NCBI RefSeq assembly: GCF_009848505.1
Contig: NZ_WWDL01000001.1
Location: 186,001-250,000, forward strand
Length of the DNA: 64,000 nucleotides
Direction of reading: 5' to 3'
Source: Muricoccus harenae
Lineage (GTDB): Bacteria > Pseudomonadota > Alphaproteobacteria > Acetobacterales > Acetobacteraceae
Shown: positions 27,172 through 40,821 of the stretch, in pieces
Layout of the letters: the number at the start of each line of letters is the position of its first letter
Position numbering within the stretch: position 1 is the first letter of the stretch
Made by a program: the position numbers and the translations under genes
The notes under the pieces: model-generated
Told to the model about the DNA's origin: nothing
Database searches by the model: none
Seen by the model: only the letters and a program-made list of their open reading frames with translations

Positions 27172-28695
27172 TTGGATCTGCACAACGAAGCCGAATATGC
27201 CCCGCCGCGCGCCCATCCGCAGCGGCTGGGCGTCGTCGATCTCGGCTCCAATTCCGTCCGCCTCGTCGTCTTCGAAGGCCGCTGCCGCAACCCCGTCGCA
27301 ATCTTCAACGAGAAGGCCGTGCTCGGCCTCGGCCGGGGCCTGCAATCCACCGGCAAGCTCAATGCCGCGGCGGTGGAGGGCGCGCTCACCATCATGGGGC
27401 GGTACCTCGCCATTGCGCGCGCCATGGGCGCCGATCCGGTGGAGGTGCTGGCCACGGCCGCCATGCGGGACGCCGCGAACGGCCCCGCCTTCGCCGAGGC
27501 GCTGCGCGCCCGGATGCCCGGGGTGCCGCTCCGCATCCTGACCGGCGAGGAGGAGGCGGCGATGTCGGCGGAGGGGGTGCTGCTCGGCGTGCCCGGCGCG
27601 GACGGCATTCTCGGCGATATCGGCGGGGGCAGCCTGGAACTGGTCGATCTTTCGGCAGGGCGGCCGACCGAATCCGTCAGCCTGCCGCTCGGCGTCATCC
27701 GCCTTGCGGAGCGTTCGGGCAACGATCCGGCGCGCGCGCGGGCCATTGCGGAAGATGCGCTTTCGGCCGTGCCTTGGCTGCGGCGCGGGCTAGGGAGGGA
27801 CCTCTATCTCGTCGGCGGCGCCTGGCGCGCCCTGGCGAAGATCCACATTGCGCAGACCGGCTATCCGCTCTCCATCGTCCACCACTATGTGTTGCGGAAG
27901 GAGGAGGCGCGCGACCTCTGCGCCGCTGTCATCGCCGCCGGGGACCGACCGAACCGCCTGCCCGGCACGCCGGCCAAGCGCGTCGCGGACCTGCCCTATG
28001 CGGCCGTAGTGCTGCGCCGCCTGCTGCGCCTGACCGGGGCGCGGCGGGTCGTCTTCTCGGCGAATGGCCTGCGCGAGGGGTGGTACGCCCGGCACCTTCC
28101 CGATGTGGTTCGGACGCAGGATTCGCTGATGGCGGCGGGAACCGACCTGGCCGACCGCTTCGGCCGCGATCCCGACATGCCGCGGGCGCTGATGGACTGG
28201 ACCGCGCCGCTCTTTCCCGGCGAGGTCCCGGCCGAGGCCGCGCTGCGCCGCGCTGCCTGCCAGGTTTCCGACACTGGCAGCCACGACCATCCGGATTATC
28301 GCGCCGAGCAGGCTTTCCTGCGCGTGCTGCGCCAGCCCGGCGTGGGGCTGGACCACCATGCGCGCGCCTTCCTCGCCCTCGCCACCGCGCTCCGCTACGA
28401 CGCGGAGGATCCGGCGCTGCTTGCCCCCGCGCGCGCCCTGCTGGGTACCGCCGCGCAGCAGCGGGCGGAGCGGATCGGGGCGGCGCTGCGCCTGGCCTAT
28501 ACGCTATCGGGCGGCACGCCGGCGCTGCTGGCCGGCACGGCCCTCCGGCTGCGGGGCGGGCAGCTCGTCCTGCGGCTGGTGGAGGGCAGCGGCGTCTTCG
28601 CGGGCGAAAGCGTACGGCGCCGCGTGGACAGCCTGGCCACCGCCATGGGGCTGGAGGCCGCGGTGGAACTTACGCCCCAGGCCGCGGCGGGGTAG
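27172..28695 (+). CDS. ppx: Exopolyphosphatase / guanosine pentaphosphatase (Ppx/GppA)
   Basis: 507 residues from a TTG at 27172; an ATG-led alternative would cut into the ASKHA domain, so the TTG is preferred. GVVDLGSNSVRLVVFEG is the phosphate-1 loop, VLATAAMRDAANGPAF and RILTGEEEAAMSAEGVLLG follow, GILGDIGGGSLELVDL is the second phosphate loop and FSANGLREGWYAR a Ppx signature. A C-terminal HD-like helical domain spans about 320-500. It releases phosphate from polyphosphate chain ends and may hydrolyse pppGpp. Paired with ppk immediately upstream. Confidence 0.93.
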   Translation: MDLHNEAEYAPPRAHPQRLGVVDLGSNSVRLVVFEGRCRNPVAIFNEKAVLGLGRGLQSTGKLNAAAVEGALTIMGRYLAIARAMGADPVEVLATAAMRDAANGPAFAEALRARMPGVPLRILTGEEEAAMSAEGVLLGVPGADGILGDIGGGSLELVDLSAGRPTESVSLPLGVIRLAERSGNDPARARAIAEDALSAVPWLRRGLGRDLYLVGGAWRALAKIHIAQTGYPLSIVHHYVLRKEEARDLCAAVIAAGDRPNRLPGTPAKRVADLPYAAVVLRRLLRLTGARRVVFSANGLREGWYARHLPDVVRTQDSLMAAGTDLADRFGRDPDMPRALMDWTAPLFPGEVPAEAALRRAACQVSDTGSHDHPDYRAEQAFLRVLRQPGVGLDHHARAFLALATALRYDAEDPALLAPARALLGTAAQQRAERIGAALRLAYTLSGGTPALLAGTALRLRGGQLVLRLVEGSGVFAGESVRRRVDSLATAMGLEAAVELTPQAAAG

Positions 28696-28831
28696 CGGGC
28701 GCCGGCCGCAGCGCTGGTTGCGTGTCGCGGGCTTTCGGGCTGGGGGCGGAAGCCGCCGATTAAAGGGCTGTGACCGCGGCGAGTCTGGCGCCCGGCTGCC
28801 GCCCGGTGCAGGTTGCTCCCGGCGCCAGACC

Positions 28832-31800
28832 TTGGGGGACGTCATCCAGACGCAACGATCCTTGCGCGGCACCCTGCCCATTGCGGGAATCCGGGCACGG
28901 CTGTTGCTGCTCGTGCTGGCGACCGTGCTGCCCGTCCTGATCTTCGCCGGGCTGGCCCTCTGGCGTTTCGCCGAGGCGCGGAGCGCCATGGTGGAGCGCA
29001 ACGTGCTCGCGCGCGCCGAGGGACTGGCGCGGATGGTGGACTCCGAGTTCGAGGCGCTCACCTCCACCCTCCAGGCCATTGCCGCAAGCGGTCCCTTCCA
29101 GGCGGGCGACATGGAGGGCGTGCACCGTCACCTCATCGCCATGTCGCGGGAACTGAAAGCCAGACTCTCCCTGCGCGACGCGGAGGGGAATCTTCTCCTG
29201 CACAGCGCGATCCCCTTCGGGCAGGCCCATCCGGAGCACGCGGCGCGTCCGGAATGGGCGATCCCGTTGGAGGGGCTTCCGGATGGCCCACGCGTGACGG
29301 ATCTCGTCCGCAGCATGGTCAGCGGGGTGCCGATCTACGGCATGATCCTGGTGGTCCGGGATGCCGGCGGGCGCCGCATGCTGCTCTCGGCCGCCTTCCC
29401 GGCGGCGCGGCTGACGGAGCGGCTGCGGCACGAGGTGCCGGAACCCCATTGGACCACCTTCGTGGTGGACCGGGCCAACCGCATCGTCGCCCGCAGCGCA
29501 TCGGCCGAGGCGGTGGTGGGGCGCGATGCGGGCCCGCGATTCCGGCATCCGGCGGCCAGCTACTGGCGCGGCACGAATTATGAGGGCCGGCCGGTGGTGG
29601 TGGCCCATGCCCCTACCAAGATAGGCTGGACCGTCGGCGCCAGCCTCGCCGCCGAGGTGGTGGACGCGCCGGTCCGTCGCGCCGTCTGGGCCCTCGGGGC
29701 GCTGGGCGTGCTGCTGCTGACCTGCGGCATGCTGCTGGCGCTCGTTGCCGGAACCCGCATCTCGCGCGCGACGCGCAGCCTCTCGGAGGCCGCCGCCGCC
29801 CTAGGGCAGGGGAAGCCCGTGCCGCCGGTCCAGACCGCGCTGCAGGAGGTGAACGCGGTCGGCGCCGCCCTCTCCCAGGCCGCGGCCATCATCGCGGCGC
29901 GCGACGCGGCGCTGCGGGAGCGCGAGGCGCAACTGGCCCAGACCCAGCGCCTGGCGCGGGTGGGCGGCTTCGAGATCACCATCGAGCACCCGCCCGGCGG
30001 AAAGCCGCGCTTCCACAACTACCGCTCCCCGGAATACTTGGTGCTGCACGGCCTCGGCCAGGAAGCGGCGGAGGAGCCGCATGGTGCCTGGGAGGACCGC
30101 ATCCACCCCGATGACCGCGCCCGCACCGCCGCCAACTATGCCGCGGCGGTGGAGGGTGGTGGTTCCGACTATGTTGCGGAATACCGGGTGCTGACACCCT
30201 CCGGGGAGACGCGCTGGATCTCCGCCCTGGCCGAGATCGAGCGCGACGCGCAGGGCCGCGCAATCCGGATTCACGGGGTGCATGTGGATGTCTCCGCACT
30301 CCGCCGCACCGAGGCCCGGCTGGCCGAGAACCAGGCCGCGCTGGCCGCCGCCGAGGAGCGCCTGCGCCTGGCGCTGGAGGCCGGCGGGCTGATCGCTTTC
30401 GACCTCGACGTGGCGACGCGGGAGGGCGTCTTCTCCCCCCGCCACTTCGCCCTGCTCGGCCTGCCCACGCCGCCGGACCTGCGAAGCGACCTGGCCACCT
30501 GGCAGCGCATGATGCACCCCCACGACCGGCCGATCACGCCCGAATCCTGGGCGGAGGCCGTGGCGAACGGCAGCACCATTCTGCTGGAGCATCGCCTCCT
30601 CACGCCCCAGGGCGAGCGCTGGATCGCCGCCACCGGCCGGGTCCTGGCGCCGTCCCCCTCCTCACCGATGGGCCGCTTCGTCGGCGTCTATGCCGATGTG
30701 ACGGAGCGCCGCGCCGCGCAGGCGGTGCTGGAGGCGCGGGTGGGCGAGGCCGTGGCCGCCGCCGAGGCCGCCCAGGCGCAGCTGGCCCAGGCCCGCAAGC
30801 TGGAGGCGCTGGGCCAACTCACCGGCGGGGTGGCGCATGATTTCAACAACCTCCTGCAGGTGGTGGCCTCCGGCGCCGCACTGCTCGGCCGGCGCCCGGC
30901 GCTGTCGGCCGATCCGGGCGCGCGCCGCCTGTTGGATGGCGTGGCGGGGGCCGCCGAGCGGGGGGCTGCACTGACGCGCCGCATGCTCGCCTTCGCACGG
31001 CGGCAGGAGCTGCGCATCGGCGCGGTGGACACGGCGGCGCTCATCGCCTCGCTGCATGAGATCCTGGCCCGCAGCCTGGGGCCGGCCACGACGCTGGAGA
31101 TCGATGCGCCGGAGGGGCTGTGGTGGGTCCAGGCCGACCCAAACCAGCTTGAGCTGGCCTTGCTGAACCTCTGCGTGAATGCGCGCGACGCCATGCCGCC
31201 GGAGCGATTCCCCCATGGCGTCGTCCACATCTCCGCCCGCAACGAGCCCGCGCGCCGGGTACCCGTGGCGGATGAGGGCACGAGCGCGAGGGAGATGCCG
31301 GCGGGCGACTATCTCGTCATCGCCGTGTCGGACCAGGGGGCTGGGATGGATGCCGAGACGCTGGCCCGCGCCACGGAGCCCTTCTTCACCACCAAGGGGG
31401 TGGGACGCGGCACCGGCCTCGGCCTGTCGATGGTGCATGGGCTCTGCGCCCAGTCCGGCGGTGCGCTGCGCCTGATCAGCACTCCGGGCCGGGGAACCAC
31501 GGCCGAGATCTGGCTGCCGCGCGCCGCGCCTGGGAGCGCCCCCGCCCCTGATCCCATCCCGCAGCCGGCCGCGAGGCGGACCGGGACCGGGCTGGTCGTC
31601 CTCCTGGTCGATGACGATCCATTGGTGCTGTCCAGCACCGCCGCCCTGCTTGCGGATCTCGGCCATGCCGCCTGGGAGGCGGGCTCCGCCGCCACTGCCC
31701 TGGAGATGCTGCGCAGCGGGCCATTGCCGGACCTGGTGGTGACCGATCATGCGATGCCCGGCATGACCGGGGCGGAACTCGCAGGGCGCATCGCGGCCCT

Positions 31801-31972
31801 GCATCCGGGACTGCCGGTAATTCTTGCCTCCGGCTATGCCGATCTGGCGGCGGGCGAGGCGCCGGGCGTGCCTCGGCTGGACAAGCCCTTCGGCCGGGAC
31901 GCCCTGGCCCAGGCGATCGCCTCCGTAATGCCGCCAGGGGAGAGGCAGGAGCAGGGGCGCGGCGCCGGCTGA
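28832..31972 (+). CDS. Membrane hybrid sensor histidine kinase with two PAS domains and receiver
   Basis: 1046 residues if TTG 28832 is the start; no ATG precedes the first membrane helix, and TTG 28862 is an alternative. Order: helix 22-45, extracytoplasmic CACHE-like sensor 46-283, helix 284-308, coil, PAS near 375-490 (with [17 protein letters not shown]), PAS near 505-625, H-box [20 protein letters not shown] with His669, ATPase with [19 protein letters not shown] and [11 protein letters not shown], receiver 922-1035 with phosphoacceptor Asp972 and LDKPFGRD. The signal is unknown; the output likely passes to a separate phosphotransfer or regulator protein. It precedes the glucan operon by 142 bases but is unlikely to be part of it. 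Confidence 0.88.
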   Translation: MGDVIQTQRSLRGTLPIAGIRARLLLLVLATVLPVLIFAGLALWRFAEARSAMVERNVLARAEGLARMVDSEFEALTSTLQAIAASGPFQAGDMEGVHRHLIAMSRELKARLSLRDAEGNLLLHSAIPFGQAHPEHAARPEWAIPLEGLPDGPRVTDLVRSMVSGVPIYGMILVVRDAGGRRMLLSAAFPAARLTERLRHEVPEPHWTTFVVDRANRIVARSASAEAVVGRDAGPRFRHPAASYWRGTNYEGRPVVVAHAPTKIGWTVGASLAAEVVDAPVRRAVWALGALGVLLLTCGMLLALVAGTRISRATRSLSEAAAALGQGKPVPPVQTALQEVNAVGAALSQAAAIIAARDAALREREAQLAQTQRLARVGGFEITIEHPPGGKPRFHNYRSPEYLVLHGLGQEAAEEPHGAWEDRIHPDDRARTAANYAAAVEGGGSDYVAEYRVLTPSGETRWISALAEIERDAQGRAIRIHGVHVDVSALRRTEARLAENQAALAAAEERLRLALEAGGLIAFDLDVATREGVFSPRHFALLGLPTPPDLRSDLATWQRMMHPHDRPITPESWAEAVANGSTILLEHRLLTPQGERWIAATGRVLAPSPSSPMGRFVGVYADVTERRAAQAVLEARVGEAVAAAEAAQAQLAQARKLEALGQLTGGVAHDFNNLLQVVASGAALLGRRPALSADPGARRLLDGVAGAAERGAALTRRMLAFARRQELRIGAVDTAALIASLHEILARSLGPATTLEIDAPEGLWWVQADPNQLELALLNLCVNARDAMPPERFPHGVVHISARNEPARRVPVADEGTSAREMPAGDYLVIAVSDQGAGMDAETLARATEPFFTTKGVGRGTGLGLSMVHGLCAQSGGALRLISTPGRGTTAEIWLPRAAPGSAPAPDPIPQPAARRTGTGLVVLLVDDDPLVLSSTAALLADLGHAAWEAGSAATALEMLRSGPLPDLVVTDHAMPGMTGAELAGRIAALHPGLPVILASGYADLAAGEAPGVPRLDKPFGRDALAQAIASVMPPGERQEQGRGAG

Positions 31973-32007
31973 CGCGGCAGGCGGCGCGTTCAATGCACCG
32001 TTGGCAT

Positions 32008-32035
32008 GGAACCTTCGCAGACATCACGCCTTGTT
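32008..32035 (+). promoter_or_regulatory. Possible EcfG (general stress sigma) promoter before the trehalose/glucan operon
   Basis: GGAAC at 32008-32012 and TGTT at 32032-32035 are 19 bases apart. The EcfG consensus in alphaproteobacteria is GGAAC, 17-19 bases, CGTT, so one position of the -10 box differs. It would start transcription about 70 bases before glgE. Trehalose genes are frequent EcfG targets, which supports it; a single near-match is weak on its own. Confidence 0.4.
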
Positions 32036-32114
32036 GCGGCGCGGCACGCTTGGCCGCATCCGGAAGGGCTGCGATCCCCTTCCATCCCAATCGACGATGC
32101 CGGAGCCGGGAACC

Positions 32115-35100
32115 ATGACCGCCGACCACCGTTCCTCGCCGATGCGCCCCATCGCCCTGTACCACCTGAATCCGCTGCTGCTCGGTCCGTTGTCGCGCTG
32201 GGCGGCGGAACTGGAGCGGATTGCGGCGCTCGGCTTCGGCGGCGTCTGCATGCCGCCGCCCCTGTCCCCCGGCCGTTCCGGCAACCTGCTGGAGGTGGCG
32301 GATCATGACCGCCCGCATCCGATGCTGGAGATGGGCACGGATGGCACCGGGGCGATCGCCACCCTCGCACGCGTCTGCCAGGCCGCGGGGCTGGAGCTGT
32401 GGCTGGACCTGCTGCCGCAGCATATGGCGGCGGAGGGCGCGCTGCCCGCCAGCCACCCGGAGTGGTTCCATCAGCCTGGTGCCAGCCTGCCCGACCCGCG
32501 CGCTACCGCCGCCCCGCTCGGGTTGGCACGGCTGGACCTGACGGCCGAGGGGCCGCTGGCCTTCTGGGAGGCGCGGCTGCGTGACTGGATGGCGGCGGGG
32601 GTGTCCGGCTTCCGCGCCCTCCGCCCGGGCGAGGTGCCGGTTCCCGCCTGGAGGCGGCTGATCGGCGCCGCCGGATCCGGCGCGGGCTTCATTGGCTGGA
32701 CCACGGGCATGGGCTGGGCCGAAGCAGCCGCGCTGCGCCAGGCGGGCTTCGGCTGGCTGGCCTCCTCCCTGGCCTGGTGGAACGGGCGCGATCCCTGGTT
32801 CGCGGCGGAGCGCGAGGCGCTGGGCGCGCCGCTCATCGGCTTCCCCGAGGTGCCCTTCGGCCAGCGCGCGGCGGTGGACGAGGGAGACGAGGCCGCGCGG
32901 GCGCGTGCCGCAGGCCTGTCCCTGCATCTGGCCGCGACGCTCTGCGATGCGCTGCTGGTACCACAGGGCTTCGAATACGGCGCCCGCCGCCCATCAGACC
33001 CCGCGCAGGACCGGCCGGGCGACTGGGCCTGGCTGCACGGGAATGCGCCCTACGACCTTTCCGGCGAGATCCGGGACGCGACCGCGCTGGTCAAGCGGCT
33101 TGCGCCCCTGTCGGGGCAGGCGATGCGGCCGCTGACCGGACCAGGGGGCACGGTGATGGCCATGCTGCGGGCCTCGGAGGATCCGCGCTTCGCGGAATCC
33201 GCCACTCTCGTCATCGCCAATCCGGACCGCCACGCCTCCGCCAGCCTGGCGCCCGAGGCGATCCTGCCGGCCATCGGCGGCGGCCCCGGCCCGTTCCTCA
33301 ACGCCGATGGCACCCAGACGCTGACGCCGGGCGTGCCTGTCCTGCTCTCGCCCGGAGAGGTGCGGGTGATGCAGGCCGGGCGCTCCAGCCCCATTCTCCG
33401 CCCCGCCGCCGCCCGCATGCCGCCGGAGCAGGGCGTGGTGATCCCGCGCATCGGCATCGAGGCGGTGACGCCCCTGGTGGAGGGCGGCCGCTTCCCGGCG
33501 AAGCGCATCATGGGCGAGGTGGTGACGGTGGAGGCCGATATCGTGGCCGACACCCATGCCACCTTCGGCGTGGCCCTGCTCTGGCGCCCTGTCGATGACA
33601 AGGCGTGGCGCGAGGTGCGGATGGAGCCGCTCGGCAATGACCGCTGGACCGCGAGTTTCCCGCTGGAGCGGATGGGCCGCCATGTCTTCGCGGTGGAGGC
33701 CTGGCTCGACGTTTTCGAGGGCTATCGCGACGAGCTGTCGAAGAAGCACGCCGCAGGCGTGCCGGTGACGCTGGAGCTGGAGGAGGGGCGGCGGCTGGTG
33801 GAGAAGGCCGCCAAGCGCATTGGCGCCACGAAGCGCCCGCTGACCCTGTTGGCGAAGTCGCTGGAGGGGGCGCCGGAATCGGAGCGGCTCGCGGTGCTGA
33901 TGTCGCCCGAGACGGCGCGGCTGATGGCCCTGGCCGATGACCGCCCGCATCGCGTGCGTCAGAACCCGCCCGGCGGCATCGAGGCCGAGCGCATCGCCGC
34001 CCGCTTCGCCTCTTGGTACGAGATCTTCCCGCGCAGCCAGTCGGGCGATCCCGCGCGCCACGGCACGCTGGAGGACGTGATCGGCCAGTTGCCGCGCGTG
34101 AAGGCGATGGGCTTTGACGTGCTGTATTTTCCCCCGATCCATCCGATCGGGCGGAAGAACCGCAAGGGGCCGAACAACACGCTGACGCCCGGCCCGGATG
34201 ATCCCGGCAGCCCCTATGCCATCGGTTCGGACGAGGGCGGGCATGACGCGCTGCACCCCGCGCTGGGCACCATGGCCGATTTCCACCGGTTGCGGGACGC
34301 AGCCCATGCGCATGGGCTGGAACTGGCGCTGGACTTCGCCATCCAGTGCTCGCCCGACCATCCCTGGCTGCGCAAGCACCCCGAATGGTTCGACTGGCGG
34401 CCCGACGGCACGATCAAATACGCCGAGAACCCGCCGAAGAAATATGAGGACATCGTCAACGTCGACTTCTACGCGCCGGGCGCCAAGCCTTCGCTCTGGG
34501 TGGCGCTCTACCAGACGGTGAAGTTCTGGGTGGAGCAGGGGGTGAAAACCTTCCGGGTGGACAACCCGCACACCAAGCCGCTTCCCTTCTGGGAATGGAT
34601 GATCGGCGAGATCCGCGCCGAGAATCCGGAGGTGCTGTTCCTCTCGGAAGCCTTCACGCGGCCGAAGGTGATGTACCGTCTGGCGAAGTGCGGCTTCAGC
34701 CAGTCCTACACCTACTTCACCTGGCGCGAGACGAAGGCGGAGATGGAGGAATACCTGACGGAGCTGTCGACCACTGCGCCACGCGAGTTCTTCCGCCCGC
34801 ATTTCTTCGTCAACACGCCGGACATCAACCCGCGCCACCTGCAGACCGGCGGGCGGCCGATGCATCTGGCGCGCGCTGCGCTGGCCGCGACGCTTTCGGG
34901 CCTCTGGGGCGTCTACCAGGGCTTCGAGCTGTGCGAGGCGACGCCGCTGCCGGGCAAGGAGGAGTATCTCGACAGCGAGAAGTACCAGATCCGCGCCTGG
35001 CCGGCCCGCCGGCCCGGCGACATCGTAGACGAGGTGACGCGGCTGAACATGATCCGCCGCGCCAACCCGGCGCTGCAGACGCATCTCGGTGTCACCTTCC

Positions 35101-35378
35101 TGACCGCCTGGAACGACAACATCCTGTATTTCGAGAAGGCAACGGAGGACCGCTCCAATGTCGTGCTGGTGGCGGTGAGCATGGATCCGTCCCGGGTGCA
35201 GGAGGCGGGATTCGAGCTGCCGCTCTGGCGCTGGGGCCTGCCCGACCAAGCCGGGCTGGATGCCGAGGACCTGATGCGCGGCCACCGCTTCGCCTTCCAC
35301 GGGAAGGGGCAGCACATGCGCCTGGACCCGGCCGACCTTCCCTTCGCCATCTGGCGCGTCCGCCCCTTCGGCGCCTGA
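32115..35378 (+). CDS. glgE: Alpha-1,4-glucan:maltose-1-phosphate maltosyltransferase GlgE with N-terminal pseudo-amylase half
   Basis: 1087 residues (ATG 32115; 32097 and 32001 are possible earlier starts). GlgE proper, about 435-1087, has [21 protein letters not shown], nucleophile Asp816 in [12 protein letters not shown], acid/base Glu845 in FLSEAFTRP and Asp903 in [11 protein letters not shown]: it extends alpha-glucan with maltose units from maltose 1-phosphate. Residues 1-430 look like a second, degenerate GH13 barrel: [10 protein letters not shown] keeps region I only partly, GVSGFRALR has Leu169 where the nucleophile Asp belongs, and [11 protein letters not shown] lacks the catalytic Glu. 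It is therefore probably structural or glucan-binding. First gene of the operon; treS follows after 17 bases. Confidence 0.92.
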   Translation: MTADHRSSPMRPIALYHLNPLLLGPLSRWAAELERIAALGFGGVCMPPPLSPGRSGNLLEVADHDRPHPMLEMGTDGTGAIATLARVCQAAGLELWLDLLPQHMAAEGALPASHPEWFHQPGASLPDPRATAAPLGLARLDLTAEGPLAFWEARLRDWMAAGVSGFRALRPGEVPVPAWRRLIGAAGSGAGFIGWTTGMGWAEAAALRQAGFGWLASSLAWWNGRDPWFAAEREALGAPLIGFPEVPFGQRAAVDEGDEAARARAAGLSLHLAATLCDALLVPQGFEYGARRPSDPAQDRPGDWAWLHGNAPYDLSGEIRDATALVKRLAPLSGQAMRPLTGPGGTVMAMLRASEDPRFAESATLVIANPDRHASASLAPEAILPAIGGGPGPFLNADGTQTLTPGVPVLLSPGEVRVMQAGRSSPILRPAAARMPPEQGVVIPRIGIEAVTPLVEGGRFPAKRIMGEVVTVEADIVADTHATFGVALLWRPVDDKAWREVRMEPLGNDRWTASFPLERMGRHVFAVEAWLDVFEGYRDELSKKHAAGVPVTLELEEGRRLVEKAAKRIGATKRPLTLLAKSLEGAPESERLAVLMSPETARLMALADDRPHRVRQNPPGGIEAERIAARFASWYEIFPRSQSGDPARHGTLEDVIGQLPRVKAMGFDVLYFPPIHPIGRKNRKGPNNTLTPGPDDPGSPYAIGSDEGGHDALHPALGTMADFHRLRDAAHAHGLELALDFAIQCSPDHPWLRKHPEWFDWRPDGTIKYAENPPKKYEDIVNVDFYAPGAKPSLWVALYQTVKFWVEQGVKTFRVDNPHTKPLPFWEWMIGEIRAENPEVLFLSEAFTRPKVMYRLAKCGFSQSYTYFTWRETKAEMEEYLTELSTTAPREFFRPHFFVNTPDINPRHLQTGGRPMHLARAALAATLSGLWGVYQGFELCEATPLPGKEEYLDSEKYQIRAWPARRPGDIVDEVTRLNMIRRANPALQTHLGVTFLTAWNDNILYFEKATEDRSNVVLVAVSMDPSRVQEAGFELPLWRWGLPDQAGLDAEDLMRGHRFAFHGKGQHMRLDPADLPFAIWRVRPFGA

Positions 35379-35395
35379 CACAGTAAGAGATCGAC

Positions 35396-38649
<3,254 letters not shown>

Positions 38650-38653
<4 letters not shown>

Positions 38654-40806
38654 GCGACGCCCCCTTCGACGCTGCCCTGGACGCCATCGCCGAGGGCCGC
38701 CATGGCGATCCCTTCGCCGTGCTTGGCCGGCATGAAGGTATCCTCCGGACCTTCCAGCCCGGCGCTCTGGCTGTGGAGGCAGTGCCGCGCGGCGGCACGC
38801 CGGTGCCGCTGCGGCAGGTGCACCAGAATGGCCTGTTCGAGGGGGAGTTGCCTCCCGGCCCCTATACGCTGCGGATCACCTGGCTCGGCGGCGTGCAGGA
38901 GACGGAGGACCCCTATTCCTTCGGCCTGCTGCTGGGGGAACTGGACCTCTACCTCTTCGGCGAAGGGCGACACCGGGAGATGGGCCGCGTCTTCGGTGCC
39001 CATGCCATGGTGGTGGATGGCGTCGCCGGCGTGCGCTTCGCCGTCTGGGCGCCGAATGCGCGGCGCGTTTCCGTGGTGGGCGAGTTCAACTCCTGGGACG
39101 GGCGTCGCCACCCGATGCGGCTGCGCGGAAGCACGGGTGTGTGGGAGATATTCGTCCCGCGCATCAGCCCGGGAACGCGGTACAAATACGAAATCCTGGG
39201 CGCGCATGGCGGGGTGCTGCCGCTGAAGGCCGATCCGGTCGCCTGGGCCTCGGAGCTGGCGCCCGGCACCGCCTCCATCGTGGCCCAGCCCACGGCGTAT
39301 CCGTGGAATGACGCCGGTTGGATGGACCGCCGCGCTGCGCTGCAGGACACCAACGCGCCGATCGCGATCTACGAGGTGCATCCGGGCTCCTGGTGGCGGG
39401 CGGAGAATGGCCAGGCGCCTGATTGGGACGGGCTTGCGGCGCGGCTGATCCCCTATGTCACCGGCATGGGCTTTACCCATGTCGAGCTCCTGCCGATCAT
39501 GGAGCATCCCTTCGGCGGCTCCTGGGGCTACCAGCCGCTCGGGCTTTTCGCCCCCACCGCACGTTTCGGCACGCCGGAAGGTTTTTCCCGCTTCGTGGAC
39601 CACTGCCATGAGGCCGGGATCGGCGTGATCCTGGATTGGGTGCCGGCGCATTTCCCGTCCGACGCATATGGCCTTGCCCAGTTCGACGGCACGGCGCTCT
39701 ACGAGCATGCCGATCCGCGGGAGGGATTCCACAAGGATTGGAACACGCTGATCTACAACTTCGGCCGGACCGAGGTGCGCGGGTTCCTGATCGCCTCCGC
39801 GCTGCACTGGCTGGAGCATTATCACGTCGACGGGCTGCGCGTAGATGCGGTGGCGTCCATGCTCTACCGCGACTACTCCCGCAACCACGGCGAATGGGTG
39901 CCCAATATCCATGGCGGGCGCGAGAACCTGGAGGCGGTGACCTTCCTGAAGGAGCTGAACGAGGCGGTGCGGGCGCGCTGCCCCGGCGCCATCATGGTGG
40001 CGGAGGAAAGCACCGCCTGGCCCGGCGTCTCCAAGCCTGTTTCCGAAGGCGGGCTGGGCTTCCACTACAAGTGGAACATGGGCTGGATGCACGACACCCT
40101 GCACTACATGCAGGAGGATCCGATCAATCGGCGCTGGCACCACGGCCAGATGACCTTCGGCCTTGTCTACGCCTTCTCCGAGCATTTCATGCTGCCGCTT
40201 TCCCATGACGAGGTGGTGCACGGGAAGGGCTCGCTGCTCGGCAAGATGCCGGGCGATGCTTGGCAGAAGCGGGCGAATCTGCGGGCCTATCTCGCCTTCA
40301 TGTGGACCCATCCGGGCAAGAAGCTGCTCTTCATGGGCATTGAGCTGGGGCAGCCCACCGAGTGGAACCATGATTCACAGTTGCCCTGGCACTTGCTGGA
40401 CGATCCAGGACATCGGGGCATGCAGGCCTTGGTGCGGGACCTGAACCACGCCTATCGAGAACACCCCGCCCTGCATGTGAAGGATGCCGATCCCTCCGGC
40501 TTCGCCTGGGTGGTGGGGGATGACGCGGGCAACAGCGTCTATGCCTTCCTGCGAATGGGAGCGGATGGCACCCCGCCGGCGCTGGTGATCTGCAACCTCA
40601 CCCCGGTTCCGCGGGAGGACTATCGGGTCGGCGTGCCCTTCGGGGGATGGTGGAAGGAAATTTTCAACAGCGATGCAGTCGAGTATGGCGGTTCCGGCGT
40701 TGGGAACGGCGGTGGCGTGGAAGCACAGATCGAGGGTTCGCACGGGCAGCCGGCATCGCTCATCCTGACCCTGCCGCCGCTGGCGACGCTTATCTTTTCC
40801 CCGTAA
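38650..40806 (+). CDS. glgB: 1,4-alpha-glucan branching enzyme
   Basis: 718 residues. The N-terminal CBM48-type domains include [11 protein letters not shown] and [29 protein letters not shown]; the GH13 barrel has [26 protein letters not shown], nucleophile Asp399 in [18 protein letters not shown], acid/base Glu452 in [12 protein letters not shown] and [15 protein letters not shown]. It introduces alpha-1,6 branches into chains made by GlgE. Slightly shorter than E. coli GlgB (728). Within the C-terminal part an unusual Gly-rich stretch ([18 protein letters not shown]) is found. Translationally coupled to treS. Confidence 0.97.
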
Positions 40807-40821
40807 GGACCATCATACCCG

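Noticed and set aside
24743-27301. 852-residue minus-strand open frame
   Set aside because: Antisense shadow of ppk, composed of His/Arg/Leu-rich sequence without family features.
32994-35381. 795-residue minus-strand open frame
   Set aside because: Antisense shadow of glgE; the real frame has intact catalytic motifs.
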